Below, in pieces: positions 9,467 through 17,764 of a stretch of 27,834 bases of DNA. The notes under the pieces were generated by a model, which saw only the letters and a list, made by a program, of their open reading frames with translations, did not search any database and was not told the origin of the DNA. Source of the DNA: Bacteroidota bacterium (lineage in GTDB: Bacteria > Bacteroidota > Bacteroidia > Bacteroidales > Prolixibacteraceae). The first letter of the stretch is position 1. Every line of letters begins with the position of its first letter. Position numbers and translations under genes: made by a program. The stretch spans positions 1 through 27,834 of the forward strand of contig JABMPI010000344.1 of assembly GCA_013203755.1 (NCBI GenBank). Direction: 5' to 3'.

Positions 9467-9997
9467 TTAAAAATCAATTATCGTTTTTATCTTCTCATTG
9501 TAGTTTTTACTACACTGAATAACGCGTGGTTTTTCGCATTTCATCACCAAATCGTAACGACCGTTTGCGAGCTTTTTCACTTCGCTAATCAATTTGCTAT
9601 TGATTATGGTTGATTTGTGTACCCGTATAAATTCTTTGGGCAATTTTGCTTCCAAATCCATCAGATTGGAGTCCACCAAATAGTCTTTCCCATTTACATC
9701 GGTGAGAAATAGATAATTATTACTGGTTGAAAAATCCACAATTTCGTCAAATCGAATCAATGTGATTTTATTCCCTTCTTTCACCGGGTAATAATCTTTG
9801 ATGTTTTTTTCTGAAAATAACGAATCCTGATATTTATTGAACTCTTTTTCCAGCTCCTTGGCAACCCTTTTGGGGCGGTTATTTCTATTCAAATATTTAA
9901 TGGCTGCAATGATTAGCAACAGAATTATAACACCCGGAACTATAATTAAAAAAAGAATTATCTCCTGAGGACCAATAAAAAACGACATCGTATTCAT
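9467..9997 (-). CDS. Membrane-anchored LytTR-domain DNA-binding protein
   Basis: A 176-residue likely transcription regulator with one N-terminal membrane helix (about 12-34), a short charged linker, and a C-terminal LytTR domain (about 78-175). Typical LytTR features are the start of the domain around KITLIRFDEIVDFSTSNNY and the FIRVHKSTIINSKLI segment, matching the family's RVHRSyivN pattern. There is no response-receiver domain and no histidine kinase gene next door, so it is a stand-alone regulator held at the membrane. A second ATG three codons in (9988) is an equally possible start. It converges on nrdJ. Its targets cannot be told from the sequence. Confidence 0.8.
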   Translation of the reverse strand: MNTMSFFIGPQEIILFLIIVPGVIILLLIIAAIKYLNRNNRPKRVAKELEKEFNKYQDSLFSEKNIKDYYPVKEGNKITLIRFDEIVDFSTSNNYLFLTDVNGKDYLVDSNLMDLEAKLPKEFIRVHKSTIINSKLISEVKKLANGRYDLVMKCEKPRVIQCSKNYNEKIKTIIDF

Positions 9998-10188
9998 AAC
10001 TATATTTTGGTTTTGTTGAACAATAATCCAAACTAAATCAAATATCTGATAAACACAAAATCAAATATTGCAAGACGCCTGTTTGATACTCCAACAGTTG
10101 TAATTTTGTAGTTAAGACGCCAAAGATTAAGCGCAAAAAAAGGTACAACAAAAATGTTATGCCCTAAATATAGTTTAGTTTGAAATCT

Positions 10189-10569
10189 TTATGCTTCCAA
10201 CATTTTCTGATAATCCTCAGCAGATATTAATTCATCCAACTCAGCTGCATCAGCAATTTTAATTTTAATCATCCAACCTTTTCCATAAGGGTCTTTATTC
10301 ACCAATTCTGGCTCATCGGCTAAAGCTTTGTTAAATTCAGTTACTTCTCCACCAATTGGCATAAACAAGTCCGAAACTGTTTTTACTGCTTCCACAGTAC
10401 CAAAAGTTTCTCCTTTATCCAATGTTTCGCCTTCGGTTTCAATTTCAACAAAAACCACATCGCCCAATTCGCCTTGAGCAAAATCGGTAACACCAACAAG
10501 GGCAACATCGCCTTCAACTTTTACCCACTCGTGGTCGCTTGTGTATTTTAAATCTGCTGGAATATTCAT
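10189..10569 (-). CDS. gcvH: Glycine cleavage system H protein
   Basis: Small lipoyl carrier that shuttles the aminomethyl group between the P, T and L proteins of the glycine cleavage complex. The 126 residues match the family. The lipoylated lysine is K63 in GTVEAVKTVSDL. Other family marks are the SDHEWVKVEG opening, GVTDFAQGELGDVVFVE, and the NKDPYGKGWMIKIK ending. It stands alone, with no gcvT or gcvP beside it, which is common in Bacteroidota. It is transcribed away from tsaE across a 245-base gap in which I see no confident promoter. Confidence 0.96.
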   Translation of the reverse strand: MNIPADLKYTSDHEWVKVEGDVALVGVTDFAQGELGDVVFVEIETEGETLDKGETFGTVEAVKTVSDLFMPIGGEVTEFNKALADEPELVNKDPYGKGWMIKIKIADAAELDELISAEDYQKMLEA

Positions 10570-10814
10570 ATCGTTATTATTAATTGTTTTTAATGGTATT
10601 CTATGTAACTCGCCTAATGATGATTTACCTTTGTATCAAAAAATTTACATGGCTCGTTTCTTATTGAACCGTAAATAAGTTTCCGCCAAAATTAATATAA
10701 TTTACTGAAACATACATCCCTAAAAACCATCCATTTCCCTGATTTTTATCGTATTTTTAAATTGTTGCCTAAAAATAAATAGGCTTTTTGTATTATTGCA
10801 AAAAATGTTCGAAA

Positions 10815-11237
10815 ATGTTTTCAGAAAAAATTACTTCAATTGATAGCTTAAAAGGTGTGGCAGCAAACTTAATTAAACAGTTTCCAGAACATCGGGTATT
10901 TGCACTTTACGGAAAAATGGGTGCTGGAAAAACAACATTTATTCAGGCCATTTGCTATAGTTTGGGTTCATCGGATAATGTTACAAGTCCAACTTTCGCA
11001 TTAATTAACGAATACAACACTGCGGATTTATCTTCCATTTTTCATTTCGATTTTTACCGTATTGAAGATTTGGAAGAGGCTTACGATTTGGGTTACGAAG
11101 ATTATTTATACAGCGGCAGCTACTGTTTTATCGAGTGGCCGGAGATGATTGAACCGCTTCTACCCGAAAACATTGTTGAAGTAAAAATTGAAGCTCAGGA
11201 AAATGAGAATCGCATTATTTCGGCAAAAGTGGTATAA
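10815..11237 (+). CDS. tsaE: tRNA threonylcarbamoyladenosine biosynthesis ATPase TsaE
   Basis: ATPase that works with TsaB and TsaD to make the t6A modification at position 37 of ANN-decoding tRNAs. The 140-residue length is normal. The Walker A motif is GKMGAGKTT at 33-41, followed by SPTFALINEY, the HFDFYRIEDLEEAYDLGYEDY block and FIEWPE, all diagnostic of TsaE. An upstream in-frame TTG at 10788 would add nine cysteine/lysine-rich residues not typical of the family, so the ATG at 10815 is preferred. It lies 85 bases before the alanine-dehydrogenase-like gene, a neighbourhood I recall as common in this phylum. Confidence 0.93.
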   Translation: MFSEKITSIDSLKGVAANLIKQFPEHRVFALYGKMGAGKTTFIQAICYSLGSSDNVTSPTFALINEYNTADLSSIFHFDFYRIEDLEEAYDLGYEDYLYSGSYCFIEWPEMIEPLLPENIVEVKIEAQENENRIISAKVV

Positions 11238-11247
11238 AAACACCCAT

Positions 11248-11281
11248 TTTGAATTTTCCTCTTTTGCATGTAACTTGTTAC
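11248..11281 (+). promoter_or_regulatory. Possible promoter with overlapping inverted repeat before the alanine-dehydrogenase-like gene
   Basis: TTTG at 11248-11251 and TAACTTGT at 11271-11278 are 19 bases apart, the usual -33/-7 spacing in this phylum, though the -7 box deviates from TAnnTTTG at two positions. The perfect 12-base palindrome GTAACTTGTTAC (11270-11281) overlaps the -7 box and could be an operator. Confidence 0.35.
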
Positions 11282-11322
11282 GCTTAAACTTACACAAGTT
11301 TTAGTTTATTAATTCAATTAAA

Positions 11323-12543
11323 ATGGCATCATCAGATAAATCAAAAGAACGAATTTCGATACCTAAAAACATGTTGCTTCCGCAAGAAGAAATGATTGAG
11401 GTAAAGAAAAGAGGTCAAAAAATTAAAATAGGAATTCCCTCTGATTTTTTGAAAGTTGAATACCGGGTACCACTTACACCACAAGCTGTTGATTTACTGG
11501 TTTCTTATGGTCACGAAATATTAATTGAAAAAGATGCCGGCAAATCTGCCAGCTATTTTGACAAAGAATACCGGGAAGCCGGCGCTGTAATTGTCGATGA
11601 AAAAGAAGAAATTTTTCAATGCGATATAATTTTATGCATTTCTCCGTTCGACAACGAGGAGATTGACATGTTGCGAGGAAATCAGGTCATTATTTCAAGC
11701 ATGCAGATTCAGGCATACTGCAAGGAAACCATTCATAAAATGATGAAAAAGAAGGTGACAACCATCGCTTTCGAATACCTTGAAAATGAAGACGGTTTTC
11801 TACCCTTTGTACATCAAATGAGTCAAATAGCCGGAGTAACTTCCATTACCATTGCCAGCGAATATCTAAGTAAATCGCGTAACGGGAAAGGCGTTCTTTT
11901 TGGCGAAGTTACCGGAGTAACACCCGCCGAATTGGTTATAATTGGAACAAGTACAGCTGCCGAATATGCAGCCCGGGCAGCATTGGGACTTGGAATTTTT
12001 GTAAAGGTGTTCGACACATCTGTTTATGAATTAAGCAAGCTGGAAGAAAAACTGGGACGCCGAATTTTTACTTCTGTATTTTACCCCAAAGTTTTACGAA
12101 AAGCACTGGTTTCGGCCGATGTGGTTATTGGTGCAATGTCTTTTAACACCACTCCAAAATTTAAAGTATCGGAAGAACTGGTAAAGCAGATGAAAGAGGG
12201 GTCGGTAATTATCGATTTGAATGTAAGTCAGGGTGGTTGTTTCGAAACATCGGAATGCACTAACTTTAAAAAACCAACTTTTGTAAAACATGGAGTAGTA
12301 CACTACTGCGTGCCCAATACTCCTGCATTGGTTGCCCGCACAGCATCCATATCGATGAGTAATATATTAATTCCCATTTTACTCGCAATTGGCGAAAATG
12401 GCGGTACGGACAACTACATTAAAAGTTCAAATGGTTTTAGAAAAGGAGTTTACATTTACCACGGAATTCTTACCAATCCAGACATTGGACGCCTGTTTAA
12501 TATTCAGGCAAAAGATATTGATTTATTGTTGGCGGTATTTTAA
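11323..12543 (+). CDS. Alanine dehydrogenase / PNT-family NAD(P)-binding protein
   Basis: Member of the alanine dehydrogenase/pyridine nucleotide transhydrogenase fold, which in alanine dehydrogenase interconverts alanine and pyruvate with NAD. The 406-residue protein starts with about 35 extra residues, then the N-terminal domain (IGIPSDFLKVEYRVPLTP, keeping the substrate-binding arginine). The Rossmann domain begins near residue 195 (FGEVTGVTPAELVIIGTST) and the C-terminal segment VVHYCVPNTPALVARTAS is family-typical. Two features are odd. The nucleotide-binding glycine motif reads GTSTAA rather than GxGxxG/A. The segment where the catalytic lysine is expected reads ILCISPFD. Activity as a true alanine dehydrogenase is therefore less certain than family membership. 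Confidence 0.8.
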   Translation: MASSDKSKERISIPKNMLLPQEEMIEVKKRGQKIKIGIPSDFLKVEYRVPLTPQAVDLLVSYGHEILIEKDAGKSASYFDKEYREAGAVIVDEKEEIFQCDIILCISPFDNEEIDMLRGNQVIISSMQIQAYCKETIHKMMKKKVTTIAFEYLENEDGFLPFVHQMSQIAGVTSITIASEYLSKSRNGKGVLFGEVTGVTPAELVIIGTSTAAEYAARAALGLGIFVKVFDTSVYELSKLEEKLGRRIFTSVFYPKVLRKALVSADVVIGAMSFNTTPKFKVSEELVKQMKEGSVIIDLNVSQGGCFETSECTNFKKPTFVKHGVVHYCVPNTPALVARTASISMSNILIPILLAIGENGGTDNYIKSSNGFRKGVYIYHGILTNPDIGRLFNIQAKDIDLLLAVF

Positions 12544-12658
12544 TAACGGATAAAATCACTCTTGTACTTTTTCCTAAATTTAATATTCCTATTTTCAGTC
12601 AAACCAAAATTTAGTATCTTTCTGCGGCACAACACAAATTGGAAAAACCGGGAGTCTC

Positions 12659-13507
12659 ATGCAAAATTCGTTAAATACTAAACATCCATATTACAACGAT
12701 CTCAGATTAAATCTAAGAGCGATAATTGGAATAAGTTTAGGAATTTTTCTTTTCCTGCTTTTTTTTCAACCACTTAATCCTCAAAATCCCGACTTTAACA
12801 ACAAACTTTTAGTACTTGCTGCATTTGGTGGAATAACACTTATTCTACTTGGAGTGTTGCGAATTATTATTCCTTCAACTTTCCCGGAATCTTTTACGCC
12901 CGAAAAATGGACAATCAATAAAGAGATTCTTTGGGATTTGCTTTTTGTTGTTCTCAACTCGGTTGCTTTTGTATTCTTTGCAAGGTATGTTGGGAAAATC
13001 CCTGTTACATTTCATATTGTAACTATTATTGTAATACTAACCTTAACTGCAGTAGCAATTTTAGCTGTAGTAAACGAGTACCATTTTCTTAAAAAGCGAG
13101 TAATAGAATTAACAACCGGCACAATCGATTATAAAGATGAAATTTTACCTAAAGAAAATGTTCAAATCGAGTTCGAATCAGAAAATAAATCGGAGTATTT
13201 CAACATTTTTTTAGATCAGATTCTACTTATAAAATCGGCAAACAATTACGTAGAAGTAATTTATAAGGAAGAGGAAAACATAAATAAAAAACTAATTAGA
13301 AATACGTTGACAAATACAGAAAGATTGCTTTCGAAATACCCAACAATAATTCGCTGCCATCGTTCCTGTATTGTAAATAGAAAACATATTCAAAAAATTA
13401 CAAAAGGAAACGAAGGATTGAAGCTTACCTTATTTGATTATCCCCAAGATATTTATGTCTCGCGCCAATACGTTTTAAAAGTAAAAGAAGCTCTTAAAAC
13501 CTACTAA
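12659..13507 (+). CDS. LytTR-family regulator with four N-terminal membrane spans
   Basis: A 282-residue predicted DNA-binding protein. Four hydrophobic spans lie at about 20-38, 47-70, 88-109 and 113-136. A linker follows, then a C-terminal LytTR domain (about 180-280). The domain shows DQILLIKSANNYVEV and IIRCHRSCIVNRKHI, the second matching the conserved vHRsyiVN element, and ends VSRQYVLKVKEAL. The four-helix module could sense a membrane signal and control the domain directly, because no sensor kinase or receiver is present. TATCTTTC at 12615-12622 is a one-mismatch -7 box. The neighbours do not reveal the regulon. Confidence 0.85.
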   Translation: MQNSLNTKHPYYNDLRLNLRAIIGISLGIFLFLLFFQPLNPQNPDFNNKLLVLAAFGGITLILLGVLRIIIPSTFPESFTPEKWTINKEILWDLLFVVLNSVAFVFFARYVGKIPVTFHIVTIIVILTLTAVAILAVVNEYHFLKKRVIELTTGTIDYKDEILPKENVQIEFESENKSEYFNIFLDQILLIKSANNYVEVIYKEEENINKKLIRNTLTNTERLLSKYPTIIRCHRSCIVNRKHIQKITKGNEGLKLTLFDYPQDIYVSRQYVLKVKEALKTY

Positions 13508-13644
13508 TTGGCGAATGCCACTCGTCCCTTGTAAATGGTATTTCTCCCTAATTCACTCCATCTGCCACTAATTTTTACAGGCTGCCCCAAATTCTTTTAT
13601 ATTAAAAAATCTTACTCTTATTTTGGCAGAAAATAGTTTACAAA

Positions 13645-14178
13645 ATGTCAAATATGAAAATATTAATAGTTTATCCAAAGTTTGCTGAAGCATTTTGGAG
13701 TTTTACAAATGCTATAAAATTAGTTTCAAAAAAATCGATATTTCCTCCAAAGGATTTATTAGTTGTTTCCATACATCTACCAATTACATGGGAAAGAAAA
13801 CTAATTGATTTGAATACTGACAAATTGAAAAGAAGAGATATTCTTTGGGCTGATTACATATTGATAAGCGCAGAAGAAAAACAACAGATTTCAGCAATTA
13901 AAATTATAGAAAAATGCAATTCGCTCGGTAGGAAAATAGTAGCCAGCGGGTCTCTTTTTACCGAATATTCCGAAGAGTTTGAAAATGTAGACCATTTGGT
14001 TTTAGAGGATGTTAGAATATCACTTCCTCTATTAATTAACGATTTAGAAAATGAGGAACCCAAAAAGGTTTATCACTCCAATCCGTTTTTTGAAATAAGA
14101 AAATTTACCGAATCCTACTACACAATAACAAATATCTCTGAAAGTTTATCACAAAACATTCAGTTGTTTCATGCCTAA
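13645..14178 (+). CDS. Truncated paralogue of the next gene: B12-binding-like domain only
   Basis: A 177-residue protein whose first ~130 residues are about 60% identical (hand count) to the radical SAM protein starting at 14329. It keeps MKIL-VYP, FWSF, WERKLIDLNT, RDILWADYI and VDHLVL. Similarity ends just before the position where the full-length paralogue begins its CxxxCxxC motif, so no iron-sulfur or SAM chemistry is possible. Several family glycines and acidic residues are changed: PPLGLL to PPKDLL, AGGP to ASGS, NEAE to EDVR. The frame is nevertheless open throughout. It may be a decaying tandem duplicate or a stand-alone partner domain. ATG 13654 aligns with the paralogue's start and may be the true one. 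Confidence 0.7.
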   Translation: MSNMKILIVYPKFAEAFWSFTNAIKLVSKKSIFPPKDLLVVSIHLPITWERKLIDLNTDKLKRRDILWADYILISAEEKQQISAIKIIEKCNSLGRKIVASGSLFTEYSEEFENVDHLVLEDVRISLPLLINDLENEEPKKVYHSNPFFEIRKFTESYYTITNISESLSQNIQLFHA

Positions 14179-14213
14179 ATAAGAATTGGCAGCAAAGTGC
14201 TAATCGGGAGGTA

Positions 14214-14324
14214 ATGGATTCAAAAAAAAATGAAATTATGAAACGAGCATGTAAAATTTCTTACACACAGGAGGGTGATTATAAGCGAGTTTCATATGAT
14301 ACCATAAAAAACAAAAAATTATAA
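14214..14324 (+). CDS. Possible 36-residue ORF between the two paralogues
   Basis: A short frame starting MDSKKNEIMKRACKISYTQ follows GGGAGG by two bases and stops four bases before the radical SAM gene. A second in-frame ATG lies at 14238. I do not recognise the peptide. The spacing fits a translated leader or a remnant of the broken duplicate, but so short a frame may occur by chance. Confidence 0.25.
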   Translation: MDSKKNEIMKRACKISYTQEGDYKRVSYDTIKNKKL

Positions 14325-14328
14325 TCAT

Positions 14329-15810
14329 ATGAAAATATTATTGGTTTATCCAGAGTATCCCGACACATTTTGGAGTTTTAAGCATGCTTTAAAATTTGTA
14401 TCAAAAAAAGCATCGTTTCCTCCACTCGGATTATTAACAGTTTCTGCATTACTACCAATACATTGGGAAAGGAAATTAATAGATTTAAATACCAAAGGGC
14501 TAAAAGAAAGAGACATTCTTTGGGCCGATTATATATTTATAAGTGCGATGGGAGCGCAATATAACTCGGCCGTTGAAGTTATTGAGAGATGTAAATCGCT
14601 GGGGAAAAAAGTGGTTGCCGGCGGTCCTCTTTTTACCGAAGATTTTGAGAAATTCGAAACGGTTGACCACTTGGTTTTAAATGAAGCAGAGATTACACTT
14701 CCATTATTTCTTAAGGATTTAGACAACAAAATCACAAAAAGAATTTATCAAACCACACAATTCGCAGATATCAAAGCGTCTCCTACACCCGATTACTCCT
14801 TAATTAATCTTGCAAATTATTCATCAAAAAGTATTCAATATTCGCGTGGTTGCCCCTACAATTGCGAATTTTGTGATATTACTGCTCTTTTAGGACACAA
14901 GTCGCGAATAAAATCGACGCAGCAAGTTTTAAACGAACTTCAGAATATTTATAATTTGGGCGGATACGGTAATCTATTTTTTGTAGATGACAATTTTATT
15001 GGCAACAAGCACATTCTAAAAACCGAACTTTTACCTGCACTTATTAATTGGATGCAAGCACATGATAATCCGTTTACCTTTTCAACAGAGGCTTCTATTA
15101 ACCTTGCGGACGATTCCGGGCTAATGAAACTAATGACTCAAGCCGGTTTTGCTACTGTTTTTATAGGCATCGAGACACCCCAGAAAACCAGTTTGGAAGA
15201 GTGTAATAAAGTGCAAAACAAAAACCGAAATCTTATCGATAGTGTAAAAAAAGTTCAACGGGCAGGTATTGAAGTTCAGGGTGGTTTTATTGTTGGATTC
15301 GACAATGATTCTCCAAATATTTTCAAACAACAAATTGAATTTATTCAAGAAAGTGGAATTATTTCGGCAATGATTGGTCTACTAAATGCACCAACAAAAT
15401 CGAAGCTTTACCAACGTTTAAAAAGTGAAGGACGAATTTTAAGCAAAATGTCGGGCGACAATACAGATTCATCAACCAATATTATTCCGAAGATGAATAT
15501 GGCAGAGCTGAAGTCAGGCTATCAGGAAGTTATTCGCGGAATTTATAGTGGGAAACCATTTTACGAACGGGTACGGCATTTTCTAAAAGATTTTGAGCCG
15601 CAGGTAAAAAACAAAACTAAATTAACCTTTAATAAATCTATGGCATTAATTAAATCGATTTTTATAATCGGAATATTCGATAACAACCGCAAATATTACT
15701 GGCGACTGTTTTTCTGGAGCCTTTTTAAACGCCCAAGAATTTTCCCACTGGCAATTACATACTCCATTTACGGATATCACTTTAAAAGGGTATTTCGGAA
15801 GATTTATTGA
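14329..15810 (+). CDS. B12-binding-domain radical SAM protein (DUF4070 type)
   Basis: Probable cobalamin-dependent radical SAM enzyme; members of this class often perform methylations or other difficult C-C chemistry. Of 493 residues, 1-125 form the B12-binding-like Rossmann domain. The radical SAM barrel starts near 165 with RGCPYNCEFCD, whose C175, C179 and C182 bind the 4Fe-4S cluster. Later come GYGNLFFVDDNFIGNK, FIGIETPQ and GGFIVGFDND, all family-typical. A basic, partly hydrophobic C-terminal region (about 385-493) fits the DUF4070 tail. The DxHxxG cobalamin ligand motif is absent, as is usual in this class. It follows a truncated copy of itself and converges on the pullulanase gene with only a 10-base gap. 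The substrate is unknown. Confidence 0.87.
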   Translation: MKILLVYPEYPDTFWSFKHALKFVSKKASFPPLGLLTVSALLPIHWERKLIDLNTKGLKERDILWADYIFISAMGAQYNSAVEVIERCKSLGKKVVAGGPLFTEDFEKFETVDHLVLNEAEITLPLFLKDLDNKITKRIYQTTQFADIKASPTPDYSLINLANYSSKSIQYSRGCPYNCEFCDITALLGHKSRIKSTQQVLNELQNIYNLGGYGNLFFVDDNFIGNKHILKTELLPALINWMQAHDNPFTFSTEASINLADDSGLMKLMTQAGFATVFIGIETPQKTSLEECNKVQNKNRNLIDSVKKVQRAGIEVQGGFIVGFDNDSPNIFKQQIEFIQESGIISAMIGLLNAPTKSKLYQRLKSEGRILSKMSGDNTDSSTNIIPKMNMAELKSGYQEVIRGIYSGKPFYERVRHFLKDFEPQVKNKTKLTFNKSMALIKSIFIIGIFDNNRKYYWRLFFWSLFKRPRIFPLAITYSIYGYHFKRVFRKIY

Positions 15811-15820
15811 TTTCTCAGCT

Positions 15821-17764
15821 CTAATTCATAGAAACCAAAATCGTCATTGAAATGCCCTCAACATCAACTTTGCCCGCAACATTTTCGCTTAAGCCACTTT
15901 CGTTGATTTTACTTCCATTGGCAACAATCTGATAATTCCCTTTAGGTATTGAAATGGAATCTTGCCCGACATTTGCATTAAAGATTATAATAATTTTTTT
16001 CCAGTCATCACCAACCTTTTCTCCATCTATGCAATATGAAATTACACCCATATTATACTCCGTACAGAAATTCAGATTTTCGCGAATCAGCTCAGATTTT
16101 GTCATCCGAAAAGCCGGGTGATTCTTTCTTAATTGAATGAGTTTTTGATAATACTCAAATACATCCGCGTATTCCGATTTTTTATCCCAGTCGATTTGAT
16201 TCACCGAATCGGGCGATTTATATGAATTCCCGTTTCCCCCTTTTGAGCGGCAAAACTCCACTCCGGCATGTAAAAAAGGGACACCCTGCGAGGTAAGAAC
16301 AAACGCACCAGCCAATTTTACCATCTTTCGTAATTCTTCGTCGGAAGCTTTTGGGCGGCTCATTTTCAGCTTGTCCCAAAGCGTATAATTGTCGTGGCAA
16401 GAAACATAATTTATACACTGATTTGGCTCATTTGCCCAGGCGTGGTTTGAGGTTTCCACATAATCGTATATAATTTGAGGATGATACGTTGCCCCAACTA
16501 TTCCGAATTTAACCGATTCCTCACCCAACTCCAGCCCACTTATAAAGCCCTTGCTTTTTTTAAGGCCGTGATTTCCTCTCAGAGCATCACGGAAATCATC
16601 GTTAAAACCAGCTATTCCGGGCATTTTCGAAATGTTACTTTTTACCGCCCGCAAATGTTTAGGCATAGGACTTTGGTCGGCAGCCCAGCCTTCGCCATAT
16701 AAAAACAAACCAGGATTCGTTTTATCCAACTCTGCTCGAATAACATTCATGGTTTCAAGGTCGAAAATTCCCATCAAATCAAAACGGAAACCATCTACAT
16801 GAAATTCGTTTGCCCAATATTTTAATGAATCAACAATATATTTTCGCACCATCGAACGTTCCGAAGCAATTTCGTTGCCACAACCCGATGCATTTGAAAA
16901 ACTTCCATCCTCTTTCTGGCGATAAAAATAGCCGGGTACAGTTTGGTTAAAAACCGACTCTTTGGTAAAATAAGTATGATTGTAAACCATGTCCAGAATT
17001 ACACCAATTCCTTCTGAATGAAGCGCCTGAACCATTTTTTTAAACTCCTTAATTCGAACAGCGCCATCGTAGGGATTATTCGAATACGAACCTTCCAGCG
17101 CATTATAATTCTGCGGGTCGTAACCCCAATTGTATTTCTCCAGCGGTTTCTCTTCGTCTACCGTAACAAAATCGTAAACCGGCAACAAATGAACATGCGT
17201 AATACCCAACTCTTTTAAGTGAGCCAGACCCGTTGAAATCTCATTACTATTTTTAGTATCCTTTTCAGTAAATCCTAAATATTTACCTGAGTTTTCAATT
17301 CCCGAGTTTTTAGCAATTGAAAAATCGCGGACATGTGTTTCATAAATTATCGTTTCGGTAAAATCTGCCAATCTCGGGCCACTGTCCTTTTCCCAATCGT
17401 CAGGGTTTGTATTTTTTGGATTATAAACCACCCCCCGTTTCCCATTTACACCTACACAGCGCGCATTAATTCCAGCTGTTTCCTCCAGCCATTCGCCATC
17501 GTTTATTTTAAATGAATAGAATTTCCCTTCGTAATCGCCTTGTAAAACGGTTGACCAAATTCCATTTTCCAACTGCTGCAAATTTGTTTTATGATACGCC
17601 TCTCCCGACAGTCCATCTTTATACAAACGCAATTCAACAATTTTTGCGGTTGGCGCCCAAATTTTAATTTTTGTCATTTCGGGCGACCAAACCACGCCTA
17701 AATCATCACCTTTATAAATTGGGTACGTCGAAAAATCGATGTGATTAAATTTCCAATTCCTCAT
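15821..17764 (-). CDS. pulA: Type I pullulanase, cytoplasmic
   Basis: Debranching enzyme (GH13) that cleaves alpha-1,6 links in pullulan, glycogen or limit dextrins. The 647 residues start without a signal peptide, so it acts in the cytoplasm. An N-terminal CBM48-like domain (about 15-115) carries VVWSPEMTKIKIWAPTA. The barrel has YNWGYDP (the type I pullulanase signature), MVYNHT, the nucleophile D329 in DGFRFDLMG, acid/base E358 in LYGEGW and D458 in SCHDNYTLWD. The start ATG overlaps the stop of the upstream membrane-protein gene in TAATG, so the two are translationally coupled. The role is probably turnover of stored glycogen or imported maltodextrin. Confidence 0.93.
   Translation of the reverse strand: MRNWKFNHIDFSTYPIYKGDDLGVVWSPEMTKIKIWAPTAKIVELRLYKDGLSGEAYHKTNLQQLENGIWSTVLQGDYEGKFYSFKINDGEWLEETAGINARCVGVNGKRGVVYNPKNTNPDDWEKDSGPRLADFTETIIYETHVRDFSIAKNSGIENSGKYLGFTEKDTKNSNEISTGLAHLKELGITHVHLLPVYDFVTVDEEKPLEKYNWGYDPQNYNALEGSYSNNPYDGAVRIKEFKKMVQALHSEGIGVILDMVYNHTYFTKESVFNQTVPGYFYRQKEDGSFSNASGCGNEIASERSMVRKYIVDSLKYWANEFHVDGFRFDLMGIFDLETMNVIRAELDKTNPGLFLYGEGWAADQSPMPKHLRAVKSNISKMPGIAGFNDDFRDALRGNHGLKKSKGFISGLELGEESVKFGIVGATYHPQIIYDYVETSNHAWANEPNQCINYVSCHDNYTLWDKLKMSRPKASDEELRKMVKLAGAFVLTSQGVPFLHAGVEFCRSKGGNGNSYKSPDSVNQIDWDKKSEYADVFEYYQKLIQLRKNHPAFRMTKSELIRENLNFCTEYNMGVISYCIDGEKVGDDWKKIIIIFNANVGQDSISIPKGNYQIVANGSKINESGLSENVAGKVDVEGISMTILVSMN

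Noticed and set aside
10626..10694. TAnnTTTG-like boxes for gcvH (minus, TAATTTTG at 10687-10694) or tsaE (plus, TACCTTTG at 10626-10633)
   Set aside because: Neither has a -33 partner at usual spacing and both would leave long leaders; not distinguishable from chance in AT-rich DNA.
10767..10790. GCCTA/TAGGC hairpin with T run before tsaE as an intrinsic terminator
   Set aside because: The stem is only 5 bp and it lies upstream of both divergent genes, where no transcript needs ending. An attenuator role cannot be supported.
10788..10814. Longer TsaE start at TTG 10788
   Set aside because: It adds a cysteine/lysine-rich extension not typical of TsaE; the ATG at 10815 gives the usual length.
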